Positions 1-6,193 of a stretch of 7,714 bases of DNA are shown here, piece by piece (the stretch's first letter is position 1; each line of letters opens with the position of its first letter). The stretch spans positions 1-7,714 of the forward strand of contig JAAFHS010000101.1 in the NCBI GenBank assembly GCA_013298485.1. Direction: 5' to 3'. The DNA comes from Rhodobacterales bacterium. Lineage in GTDB: Bacteria > Pseudomonadota > Alphaproteobacteria > Rhodobacterales > Rhodobacteraceae. The position numbers and the translations under genes are program-made. The notes beneath the pieces were generated by a model. It was given only the letters and a program-made list of their open reading frames with translations, did no database searches and was not told the DNA's origin.

Positions 1-184
1 GGAGCGGACATGGGCCCGGTTCGTGGCGCTGATGACGCGCTATCAGCAGCGCGAGACGGGCTATACCGCGCGCAGGGCGTTGTTTGAGGATCGCACCGTC
101 CAGGATTACGATCATCTGGCCCGGCATGGCGAATGGGATGTGAGCGGGCGGGCACTGGGCGAAAATGTCGGGGGGGACGCATAA
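1..184 (+). CDS. addB: AddB, C-terminal end (partial): subunit of the AddAB double-strand-break repair helicase-nuclease
   Basis: This is the 3' end of a gene that enters from the left; the first complete codon is at base 2 and the TAA stop is at 182-184, leaving 60 residues. The tail contains GYTARRALFED, then DYDHLAR and GEWD, which I recognise as the conserved end of alphaproteobacterial AddB. AddB pairs with AddA to process double-strand DNA ends before RecA loading, and in AddAB enzymes the AddB subunit carries a C-terminal RecB-like nuclease domain. The stop overlaps the addA start by one base (TAATG), so the two subunits are almost certainly co-transcribed and translationally coupled. 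No cysteine occurs in these 60 residues, unlike Firmicute AddB, where iron-sulfur ligands lie near the C-terminus. The assignment rests on the tail motif plus the adjacent addA. The helicase-like part and nuclease core lie outside the window, so activity cannot be judged. Confidence 0.93.
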   Translation, partial: ERTWARFVALMTRYQQRETGYTARRALFEDRTVQDYDHLARHGEWDVSGRALGENVGGDA

Positions 185-3100
185 TGCCCGTCACGGCAAG
201 CGAGCGGCAGATCGCGGCATCGGACCCCGGCGCATCGACCTGGCTGCATGCCAATGCAGGGTCGGGCAAGACCAAGGTGCTGATTGACCGGGTGGCACGC
301 CTGCTGCTGGCGGGGGTGGCACCGCAGCATATCCTGTGCCTGACTTATACCAAGGCCGCCGCAGCCGAGATGCAGAACCGCCTGTTCAAACGGCTGGGCG
401 AATGGGCGATGAAGCCGGATGCGGGTCTGGTGGCAGCGCTGTCAGCGCTTGGTCCGCTGGACGGGCCACCTGATCTGGCAAGGGCGCGGCGGTTGTTCGC
501 GCTGGCCATCGAGACGCCGGGGGGCCTGCGTATCCAGACGATCCATTCGTTCTGTGCCACCCTGCTGCGCCGGTTCCCGCTGGAGGCCGGGGTCAGCCCG
601 CAGTTTCAGGAACTGGACGACCGCACGGCACGCCTGCTGCGGCAGGACAGTGTGGAGGAGATTGCCGGGCACGCCGGGGCCGATGTGATGCAACAGCTGG
701 CGCGCATCTACACGGGCGATGATTTTGATGCGTTGCTGATGCAGATCATTCATGCGCGCGAACAGTTTGCCGCGCCCATGCAGATGGATCGCTGCCTTGA
801 GCTATTCGGGCTGCGCGGCGACGAATCCGAGGCGCGCATCCTTGCCGATGTTCTGCTGGGCGATGAGGCCGACATTTTCGATACGCTGCTGCCGGTGCTG
901 GAAGGTAGCGGCGATCATGACAGCACGGCGGCCCAAAAATTGCGCAAGGTTGATCTACAACAGCATAATTTCACCACCCTTGAGCGGCTTGAGGATCCAC
1001 TTCTTTATAAGACAAAGGAGAAGGCAGGGTTCGCCAAGATCGGAGCATTCCCAACAAAACTTGTACAAAAGCGCATGGCCAATCTGATGCCACGCCTGAA
1101 TGCGCTGATGGGACGGGTCGAGGCGGCACGCGCACGCCGCATGGCCTTTGGGGCCGCACAAAAGACTGCCGTCCTGCATGCTTTTGCCGGGCATTTTCTG
1201 CCCGCCTATGACGCGCGCAAATCGGCACGCGGGTATCTGGATTTTGACGATCTGATCGCGCGGGCGCGCGCGCTGCTGACCGATCCGTCGGTGGCGCAAT
1301 GGGTGCTGTACCGGCTGGACGGCGGGATCGATCATATTCTGGTGGACGAGGCGCAGGATACATCCCCCGATCAGTGGCAGGTGTTCGAACGGCTGACGGA
1401 TGCGTTCATGGAAGGGGCAGGCCCGCGTGACCGCGCCCGCACAGTATTTGTCGTGGGGGACAAAAAGCAGTCGATCTATTCATTCCAGGGCGCGGATGTC
1501 GCGGCGTTCGACCGGATGAAGGGGATGTTCGACCAGCGCCTGTCGGACGTCGGCAAATCGTTGCAGGTGATGGATCTTGAACATTCCTTCCGGTCATCGC
1601 CCGCTATTCTGCAGGTCGTGGATGCGACCTTTGCCGTGGCGGATACCGCCAGTGTGGGCGGGGCCATGCAGCATCTGGCGCATCACGACCAGATGCCGGG
1701 TCTGGTGGAGTTATGGCCCATCATCCCGCCCGCACAAAAGACCGAGGATGAAGACTGGTCTGATCCCGTGGATCTGGTGACAGACGAACATCACGCGGCC
1801 ATCATGGGGCGGCGCGTTGCGGCGTGGATCAGCGCGGCCCTGACCGATGGCATGATGGTGCCCACGAAAGATGGCGTGCGGCGCGCCACGCCGGGTGATT
1901 TTCTGGTTCTGGTGCAGGGGCGGCAGGACATTTTCGCTGAAGTGATCCGCGCCTGCAAAACCCTGAACCTGCCGATTGCGGGCGCGGACCGGTTAAAGCT
2001 GCGCGCCGAGCTTGCGGTCAAGGATATCGTGGCACTGCTGGCGTTTCTGGCCACCGATATGGATGATTTGTCGCTGGCGGCAGTGTTGCGGTCGCCCTTA
2101 GGGGGGCTGACAGAGGGGGCACTTTATGATCTGGCGCAGGACCGCGCGGGATTGTTGTGGGAGGCGCTGGACGCCCAGGCCAGCCGCTATGCCGATGTGC
2201 ATGCGATGCTGACCGATCTGCGCAATGCCACGGATTTTCTGCGCCCTTACGACCTGATCGAGCGCGTCCTGACACGGTATGACGGGCGGCGCAAACTGCT
2301 GGCGCGACTGGGGACTGAGGCGGAAGACGGGATTGACGAGCTGTTGACCCAGGCGCTGGCCTATGAGGGGACCGAAGTGCCCAGCCTGACGGGATTTCTG
2401 GCCTGGCTGGATGCGGATGAGATCAGCGTCAAGCGGCAGATGGAAACCGACGGCGGACGCATCCGGGTGATGACGGTGCATGGGGCAAAGGGGCTGGAAG
2501 CGCCGATTGTCATCATGCCGGATACGGCGGACAAGACGGACAGGGAGCATGACCAGATCTTCGATCTGCAGGACGGACCGGTGGTTTGGAAGGCCAGGGC
2601 CGAAGAAAGCCCGCCCCTGATCGCGGCGGAGGCTGCCGCGCGCAAGAACCTGCGCGAGGCCGAAAAGATGCGGCTGATGTATGTGGCGATGACGCGGGCG
2701 CAAAGCCGGCTGATCGTCGCGGCGGCGGGTGAGGTCAAGGATGACACGGGCAACAGCTGGTACCGGCTGATCCGCGATGGCATGCGGCGCGCGGGGGCAG
2801 ATGTGCAGCCGGATGGCGGGATGGTGCATGGGTACGGGGTTTGGCCCGCGGGCAATCCGGCGCAAAGCGTTGCGGCGCGGGACGTCGATCTGCCGCCCTG
2901 GGCCCGGCAAAGGGCACCGATGGCGGCGGCGGCGATGATGGCAGTGTCACCGTCCGATCTGGGGGGTGCAAAGGCGCTGCCGGGTGAGGCGGGTCTTGAG
3001 ACCGAGGTTGCACTGGCGCGCGGCACGGCGCTGCACCGCCTGCTGGAACTGCCGCCGGAGACGCCACCGGATGTGTTGACGGCTTTCGCTGCCGCCATCG

Positions 3101-3477
3101 GGGCCGGGGATGTTCTGGACGAGGCGCGGGCCGTCTGGGCGGCACATCCGGGGCTGTTCGGCCCCGGCACGCTGGCCGAAGTGCCGGTGACAGCGGTGAT
3201 CGCCGGGCAGCGCATGCTGGGATCGATTGATCGGCTGATCGTGGAGGGTGACCGCGTGCTGGCCGTGGATTTCAAGTCCAATCAGGTGGTTCCGGCAAGC
3301 GCGTCAGGGGTGCCGGAAGGCATTCTGCGCCAGATGGGGGCCTATGCGGCGGCTCTGGCGCAAATCTATCCCGGCCATTCGGTTGAAACCGCCATCCTGT
3401 GGACGCGGACGGCAACCCTGATGCCCCTTGATCCCGATATCGTGAGAGATGCGCTTGCCCGCGCCACTATCCCTTGA
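184..3477 (+). CDS. addA: AddA, UvrD-type helicase and nuclease subunit of AddAB
   Basis: This 1097-residue cytoplasmic protein is the motor and nuclease subunit of the AddAB complex, which unwinds and resects double-strand ends for homologous recombination. Superfamily 1A helicase motifs appear in order: Walker A ANAGSGKT (23-30), LTYTKAAAAEM (53-63), TIHSF (119-123), DFDDL (353-357), Walker B VDEAQD (387-392), GDKKQSIY (425-432), SFR (468-470), TVHGAKGLE (764-772) and RLMYVAMTRA (830-839). The C-terminal PD-(D/E)XK nuclease domain shows His951 in GTALHRLLE, Asp1016 in GSIDRL, Asp1029 and Lys1031 in VDFKS, and Gln1050/Tyr1054 in RQMGAY, so both activities look intact. I chose the ATG at 184 because it overlaps the addB stop; the upstream in-frame ATG at 133 would encode a low-quality extension inside addB. 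The length is near that usual for the alphaproteobacterial type. A stretch at 931-1070 has only 45% GC but stays in frame. The gene ends in TGA immediately before trxA. Confidence 0.98.
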   Translation: MPVTASERQIAASDPGASTWLHANAGSGKTKVLIDRVARLLLAGVAPQHILCLTYTKAAAAEMQNRLFKRLGEWAMKPDAGLVAALSALGPLDGPPDLARARRLFALAIETPGGLRIQTIHSFCATLLRRFPLEAGVSPQFQELDDRTARLLRQDSVEEIAGHAGADVMQQLARIYTGDDFDALLMQIIHAREQFAAPMQMDRCLELFGLRGDESEARILADVLLGDEADIFDTLLPVLEGSGDHDSTAAQKLRKVDLQQHNFTTLERLEDPLLYKTKEKAGFAKIGAFPTKLVQKRMANLMPRLNALMGRVEAARARRMAFGAAQKTAVLHAFAGHFLPAYDARKSARGYLDFDDLIARARALLTDPSVAQWVLYRLDGGIDHILVDEAQDTSPDQWQVFERLTDAFMEGAGPRDRARTVFVVGDKKQSIYSFQGADVAAFDRMKGMFDQRLSDVGKSLQVMDLEHSFRSSPAILQVVDATFAVADTASVGGAMQHLAHHDQMPGLVELWPIIPPAQKTEDEDWSDPVDLVTDEHHAAIMGRRVAAWISAALTDGMMVPTKDGVRRATPGDFLVLVQGRQDIFAEVIRACKTLNLPIAGADRLKLRAELAVKDIVALLAFLATDMDDLSLAAVLRSPLGGLTEGALYDLAQDRAGLLWEALDAQASRYADVHAMLTDLRNATDFLRPYDLIERVLTRYDGRRKLLARLGTEAEDGIDELLTQALAYEGTEVPSLTGFLAWLDADEISVKRQMETDGGRIRVMTVHGAKGLEAPIVIMPDTADKTDREHDQIFDLQDGPVVWKARAEESPPLIAAEAAARKNLREAEKMRLMYVAMTRAQSRLIVAAAGEVKDDTGNSWYRLIRDGMRRAGADVQPDGGMVHGYGVWPAGNPAQSVAARDVDLPPWARQRAPMAAAAMMAVSPSDLGGAKALPGEAGLETEVALARGTALHRLLELPPETPPDVLTAFAAAIGAGDVLDEARAVWAAHPGLFGPGTLAEVPVTAVIAGQRMLGSIDRLIVEGDRVLAVDFKSNQVVPASASGVPEGILRQMGAYAAALAQIYPGHSVETAILWTRTATLMPLDPDIVRDALARATIP

Positions 3478-3502
3478 CGTTATCCCCGCCCCTTCTTAGG
3501 TT
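3474..3502 (+). promoter_or_regulatory. Candidate sigma70-type promoter for trxA
   Basis: TTGACG (3474-3479) is followed by a 17-base spacer and TAGGTT (3497-3502). The -35 matches the consensus at five of six positions; the -10 keeps the initial TA and final T. Transcription would start near 3509, leaving about 25 bases of leader before the trxA ATG. The -35 includes the addA TGA stop, so the promoter lies across the gene junction. It was read by eye and has no experimental support. It would let trxA be expressed well above addAB. Confidence 0.55.
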
Positions 3503-3533
3503 CATTGCCCAACCCATTATCCGGAGAACATCC

Positions 3534-3860
3534 ATGGGCAATGCCACTGTCGCCGTCACTGACGCCACCTTCGATGCCGAAGTGCGCCAGTCCAGCGTTC
3601 CCGTCGTCGTCGATTTCTGGGCCGAATGGTGCGGCCCCTGCCGCCAGATCGGCCCGGCCCTGGAAGAGCTGGCCACCGAATATGCGGGCAAAATCAAGAT
3701 CGTGAAGGTCAACGTGGACGAAAACCCCGACAGCCCCGCCACATTGGGCGTGCGCGGCATCCCGGCGCTGTTCATGTTCAAGGACGGCAAGGTCGTGTCG
3801 AACAAGGTCGGCGCCGCGCCCAAGGCCGCACTTGCCACCTGGATTCAATCGGCGATCTGA
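3534..3860 (+). CDS. trxA: Thioredoxin 1
   Basis: This 108-residue cytoplasmic protein is a complete classic thioredoxin, which reduces protein disulfides (for example in ribonucleotide reductase and peroxiredoxins) and is recharged by thioredoxin reductase. The active site WCGPC spans residues 32-36 (Cys33, Cys36). The buried acid Asp27 lies in VVVDFWAEW, Lys58 in VKVNVDENP, and the cis-proline is Pro77 in RGIPALF. Length matches the family norm (about 105-110). There is no signal peptide or membrane segment. I chose the ATG at 3534 because GGAGAA (3523-3528) sits 5 bases upstream; an in-frame TTG at 3474 would add 20 residues that do not resemble thioredoxin. Alanine, valine and isoleucine codons end mainly in C, unlike the GCG/GTG-rich addA, consistent with high expression. 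The gene lies between its own candidate promoter and a strong terminator, so it probably makes a short transcript in addition to read-through from addA. Confidence 0.98.
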   Translation: MGNATVAVTDATFDAEVRQSSVPVVVDFWAEWCGPCRQIGPALEELATEYAGKIKIVKVNVDENPDSPATLGVRGIPALFMFKDGKVVSNKVGAAPKAALATWIQSAI

Positions 3861-3878
3861 AGCAGGGCGTCAGGTTTC

Positions 3879-3913
3879 AAAGGGCGGTCCATTGCGACCG
3901 CCCTTTTGTTTTG
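3879..3913 (+). terminator. Rho-independent terminator after trxA
   Basis: A perfect 11-base-pair stem is formed by AAAGGGCGGTC (3879-3889) and GACCGCCCTTT (3896-3906), with a 6-base loop. The stem runs into a T-rich tract, TTTTGTTTT (3904-3912). It starts 18 bases after the trxA stop. The U-tract is on the + strand side, so it mainly stops trxA transcripts, and it separates trxA from hslV. Confidence 0.9.
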
Positions 3914-3936
3914 CGCCATGGATGCGCATATTGCGC
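3911..3936. repeat. GCGC-containing direct and inverted repeats in the hslV leader
   Basis: TTGCGC occurs at 3911-3916 and again at 3931-3936, a spacing of 20 bases or about two helix turns. The second copy is also part of the interrupted palindrome GCGCA-TAT-TGCGC (3924-3936). CATATT (3927-3932) inside the palindrome resembles a -10 box (four of six), but no good -35 sits 16-18 bases upstream. It may be an operator or only a chance pattern in GC-rich DNA. Confidence 0.3.
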
Positions 3937-3942
3937 GGAACC

Positions 3943-3948
3943 AAGGGG
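3943..3948 (+). promoter_or_regulatory. Ribosome binding site that fixes the hslV start
   Basis: AAGGGG lies 5 bases before the ATG at 3954. The in-frame ATG at 3918 and TTG at 3906 fall just after or inside the trxA terminator and have no comparable site, so 3954 is the preferred start. Confidence 0.75.
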
Positions 3949-3953
3949 TGATC

Positions 3954-4511
3954 ATGGCGGATAACACATTTCCCGGATGGCATGGCACGACGATTCTGGC
4001 GGTGCGGCGTGGTGGTATGGTTGTGGTCGCGGGCGACGGGCAGGTCAGCGTCGGCCAGACCGTGATGAAGGGTACCGCGCGCAAGGTGCGAAGGCTGTCG
4101 CCGGGTGACAAAGATGTGGTGGTGGGATTTGCGGGTAGCACCGCCGATGCCTTCACCCTGCTGGAGCGGCTGGAGAAAAAGCTGGAGGCCAATCCGGGCC
4201 AGTTGGCACGGGCGAGTGTGGACCTCGCCAAGGACTGGCGCATGGACAAATACCTGCGCAACCTCGAGGCGATGCTGATCGTAACGGACGGGCGCGATAT
4301 CTTTATCATCACCGGCGCGGGTGATGTGCTGGAACCTGAACATGATGTGGCGGCCATCGGATCGGGCGGCAATTACGCCCTTGCGGCCGCGCGCGGGCTG
4401 ATGACGACCGACCTTTCCGCCGAAGATGTCGCGCGCCGTGCGATGGCGATTGCCGCCGATATCTGCGTCTATACCAACGGCAATCTGACGGTGGAGACGA
4501 TCCGTGGTTGA
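3954..4511 (+). CDS. hslV: HslV (ClpQ), peptidase subunit of the HslUV protease
   Basis: This 185-residue protein is the proteasome-like threonine peptidase that forms a double hexameric ring and degrades substrates unfolded by HslU in the cytoplasm. The catalytic nucleophile is Thr12, the first Thr of GTTILAVRR. Numbering from it, Asp28 (position 17, in AGDGQV) and Lys44 (position 33, in TARKVRRL) fall where the family's catalytic residues are, and GSGGN (136-140) supplies the conserved serine. Unlike the E. coli enzyme, which loses only its initiator Met, this one has an 11-residue leader (MADNTFPGWHG) that must be removed to expose Thr12; such leaders are usual in alphaproteobacteria. The start is set by AAGGGG 5 bases upstream. 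The strong terminator before the gene implies its own promoter or read-through, and I see no clear promoter. The 3' end overlaps the next gene by 8 bases. Its partner hslU is about 1.7 kb downstream rather than adjacent. Confidence 0.98.
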   Translation: MADNTFPGWHGTTILAVRRGGMVVVAGDGQVSVGQTVMKGTARKVRRLSPGDKDVVVGFAGSTADAFTLLERLEKKLEANPGQLARASVDLAKDWRMDKYLRNLEAMLIVTDGRDIFIITGAGDVLEPEHDVAAIGSGGNYALAAARGLMTTDLSAEDVARRAMAIAADICVYTNGNLTVETIRG

Positions 4512-5607
4512 TGACCCCGCCGAAATCAGCGCTGGCGATCTGCGTGCCGCCGTCGCCTCGGGCCTGTTGAATGAAGCACAAGCTGCCTCTCTGCGCGCCC
4601 TGGCGCAGGATCGTGCCGGCAAGCGCGCCGCAATGCCGGCCGAGGATGAGCCGTTTGAATTCTTCCGGGGCTTTTCCGAGATCTTTGTCTCGGTCGGCCT
4701 TGTGATCCTGCTGGGCGGGATCGGCGGGTTTCTGGCGTGGTTCGGTGGCGTGGCGATGCTGATTGTACTGCCACTGATCATCGCGGGGATCGCGTGGTGG
4801 TGGGCGATGTATTTCACGCTGAAGCGGCGGATGAATTTGCCCAGCATGGTTCTGGCCTCCACCTTTGGCGGCAGCATCTTTGTGTCAGTCCTGTCGGTTC
4901 TGGCGCAGGCCGACAGTGCGCCGCGCCTGTTGATGGTGATTGCATCGCTGGCGGCCATGGCCGGTATGGCGCTGTGGTACCGGCGCTTCAAATTGCCGTT
5001 TTCGGCCTTTGTCCTGGGTCTGTTCGGGCTTATCGCAGTTTATGCGATGACCGCCAGCTTTGACGCCCTGCAGGGCTTTACCGGGCCTGCGTTCGGCGCG
5101 GGGCTATTCGATCTGCGCAACAGCCCGCAGTTTGCACTGGCGACGCTGGGGTTCGGCATTGTCGCATTCCTGGCAGGCATGTGGTTTGACACGCGCGATC
5201 CTTATCGCCTGGGGCGGCACGCGGCGACCGGGTTCTGGCTGCATCTGATGGCGGCACCGGCGCTGGTCAACACCGTGGCACTGACGCTTTACAACACAGG
5301 GGGCACGTTCGGGATGGGCGCGCTTGCCATCGCACTGATCGGGATTGCAATCCTGGCGCTGGTGATTGACCGACGGTCATTCCTGACGGCGGCGATCATC
5401 TATATTGCGCTGGTCCTGGGATGGATCGTGGCTGGCAACGAAGGCGCGGGGGCTGGGCAGTGGATTGCCGTTGTGATCCTTTTGGGCGCTGTTGTGACGG
5501 CGCTGGGGACGTGGTGGGTGCCGCTGCGCGCAGGTATCATGCGCACCCTGCCCCGTTTTCCGGGAAAAGATCGCCTGCCGCCCTATGCAGCGGCAGGGAG
5601 CGTTTAA
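4504..5607 (+). CDS. Polytopic inner-membrane protein of unknown function (possibly DUF2157-like)
   Basis: This 367-residue protein has a soluble N-terminal part of about 58 residues, followed by roughly ten hydrophobic segments near residues 60-80, 83-104, 114-134, 141-159, 165-187, 210-228, 241-262, 268-288, 293-310 and 319-340, then a basic tail. The N-terminal portion (LRAAVASGLLNEAQAASLRA) resembles the start of DUF2157-type membrane proteins, but this is recognition by eye only. A sequence FWLHLMAAPALVN (244-256) looks like a conserved signature of the family in related bacteria. No catalytic or transport motif is evident, so I assign no function. Translation probably starts at GTG 4504, with GGAG (4493-4496) 7 bases upstream, overlapping hslV by 8 bases and suggesting coupled expression. 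The 3' end faces the DM13 gene with only 24 bases between them and no convincing terminator. Confidence 0.87.
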   Translation: MVDDPAEISAGDLRAAVASGLLNEAQAASLRALAQDRAGKRAAMPAEDEPFEFFRGFSEIFVSVGLVILLGGIGGFLAWFGGVAMLIVLPLIIAGIAWWWAMYFTLKRRMNLPSMVLASTFGGSIFVSVLSVLAQADSAPRLLMVIASLAAMAGMALWYRRFKLPFSAFVLGLFGLIAVYAMTASFDALQGFTGPAFGAGLFDLRNSPQFALATLGFGIVAFLAGMWFDTRDPYRLGRHAATGFWLHLMAAPALVNTVALTLYNTGGTFGMGALAIALIGIAILALVIDRRSFLTAAIIYIALVLGWIVAGNEGAGAGQWIAVVILLGAVVTALGTWWVPLRAGIMRTLPRFPGKDRLPPYAAAGSV

Positions 5608-5631
5608 CGGGCAAGATCGCCGTTTTCGCGT

Positions 5632-6021
5632 TTACTGCAGCTTTGCGACGCCCAGTGTGACACTGAATTCGGCACAGTAGATGTAAATCTCGTTATATCC
5701 GGCAGGATCGACACCATCCGGAAGGGCAAAACGCTGACGTCCGGTCAGTGAGGTCAGGTTCTGGGTCTTTGTCGAGGGATCGACACCGTCGTTTCCAAGG
5801 GCAACGCTTGGGTCGGGTGCGCCATCGAGCGAAAAGTCGTCACCAAGCTCGACAAAGTACTTACCGCCGTCTTCGATTATCGTCGCGGTGCCCGATACAG
5901 CGTGGCCCTGTTGTCCACTGAAGGTTCCAGACTGCAATGCGTTTTCTGCAAATGCTGGGACCCCGAGCAAGGCGACAGCGGTTGCCATAGTCATGATCGT
6001 TTTGGTCACATTCAAGCTCAT
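5632..6021 (-). CDS. Small secreted DM13-domain protein
   Basis: The gene reads leftward and encodes about 129 residues. A Sec signal peptide is clear: a short n-region with one Lys, a hydrophobic core (MATAVALLGVP) and a cleavage site after AFA at about residue 25, so the mature protein is periplasmic or secreted. The remaining 104 residues fit a single DM13 domain: SGTFSGQQGHAVSGTATI, DDFSLDGAPDPSVAL, the GRQRFALPDGVDPAGYNEIYIYC segment region, then FSVTLGVAKL at the end. The only cysteine, Cys116 in IYIYC, matches the conserved cysteine for which a redox role has been proposed in DM13 domains; that function is not proven. GGGAG lies 6 bases before the ATG ending at 6021; ATG at 6024 or TTG at 6027 are alternatives with a spacing that is too short. 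GC over 5641-6000 is 56%, below its neighbours. It is antisense to the hslV/hslU direction, with no obvious partner gene. Confidence 0.85.
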   Translation of the reverse strand: MSLNVTKTIMTMATAVALLGVPAFAENALQSGTFSGQQGHAVSGTATIIEDGGKYFVELGDDFSLDGAPDPSVALGNDGVDPSTKTQNLTSLTGRQRFALPDGVDPAGYNEIYIYCAEFSVTLGVAKLQ

Positions 6022-6193
6022 CATCAACTCCCATTCGTCGCTTACAGGTAATCGCTAACCCAGACTCGCCATGAAGTGAGAGCGTGTGTCAGCGTGGTCC
6101 TGCGAATGTGATGCGAGGTGATTTCGCTGCGAGCGGGGTTTTCGCGCAGCGCTTGAATGACTAGGTTCCAAACCACGTAAGAAGGGATTCTCC
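6022..6193. promoter_or_regulatory. Divergent intergenic region between the DM13 gene and hslU
   Basis: This 172-base gap must carry the start signals of two outward-facing genes. On the hslU side there is a -10-like TAGGTT (6162-6167), but the hexamer 17 bases upstream (TTTTCG, 6139-6144) is a poor -35. A CTTGAA (6152-6157) recalls the -35 of heat-shock (RpoH) promoters, but I see no matching -10 downstream. GAAGGGA (6181-6187) is the hslU ribosome binding site, 6 bases before its ATG. On the DM13 side only the ribosome binding site GGGAG (6028-6032, minus strand) is convincing. No tRNA or other RNA structure was recognised. Confidence 0.5.
6125..6151. repeat. Inverted repeat upstream of hslU, possible operator
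   Basis: CGCTGCG (6125-6131) and CGCAGCG (6145-6151) form a perfect 7-base inverted repeat with a 13-base spacer, so the arms are about two helix turns apart. The spacer covers the place where a -35 box would lie for the TAGGTT at 6162-6167. The geometry suits a dimeric DNA-binding protein, but a single chance repeat cannot be excluded in GC-rich DNA. No T-tract follows, so it is not an intrinsic terminator. Confidence 0.35.

Noticed and set aside
133..183. Upstream in-frame ATG extending addA by 17 residues
   Set aside because: It lies inside addB, the added residues do not look like AddA, and the TAATG overlap at 182-186 is the typical coupled start.
2098..3281. Long open frames on the minus strand opposite addA (270 and 306 codons)
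   Set aside because: They are antisense shadows of a GC-rich gene; their translations are rich in Arg, Pro and Ser with no recognisable domain, and AddA motifs lie on the plus strand.
3474..3533. TTG start extending trxA by 20 residues
   Set aside because: No ribosome binding site, and the extension would include the promoter region; ATG 3534 has GGAGAA at good spacing and gives a normal-length thioredoxin.
4511..4570. ATG overlapping the hslV stop (TGATG) as a start for a downstream gene
   Set aside because: This frame closes after 19 codons; the membrane protein is read from GTG 4504 in another frame.
3870..4991. 373-codon minus-strand open frame across hslV and the membrane-protein gene
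   Set aside because: It crosses two clear plus-strand genes including HslV catalytic motifs, and its product has low-complexity composition without a domain.
5607..5627. Possible terminator between the convergent membrane-protein and DM13 genes (ACGG...CCGT then TTTT)
   Set aside because: The stem is only 4 base pairs, with a mismatch preventing extension; too weak to call.
6101..6132. Three copies of TGCGA upstream of hslU
   Set aside because: Spacings of 11 and 16 bases are irregular and five-base matches are expected by chance in GC-rich DNA.
6152..6180. Heat-shock (RpoH) promoter for hslU starting at CTTGAA
   Set aside because: Expected biologically, but no sequence resembling the RpoH -10 is found at a suitable distance.
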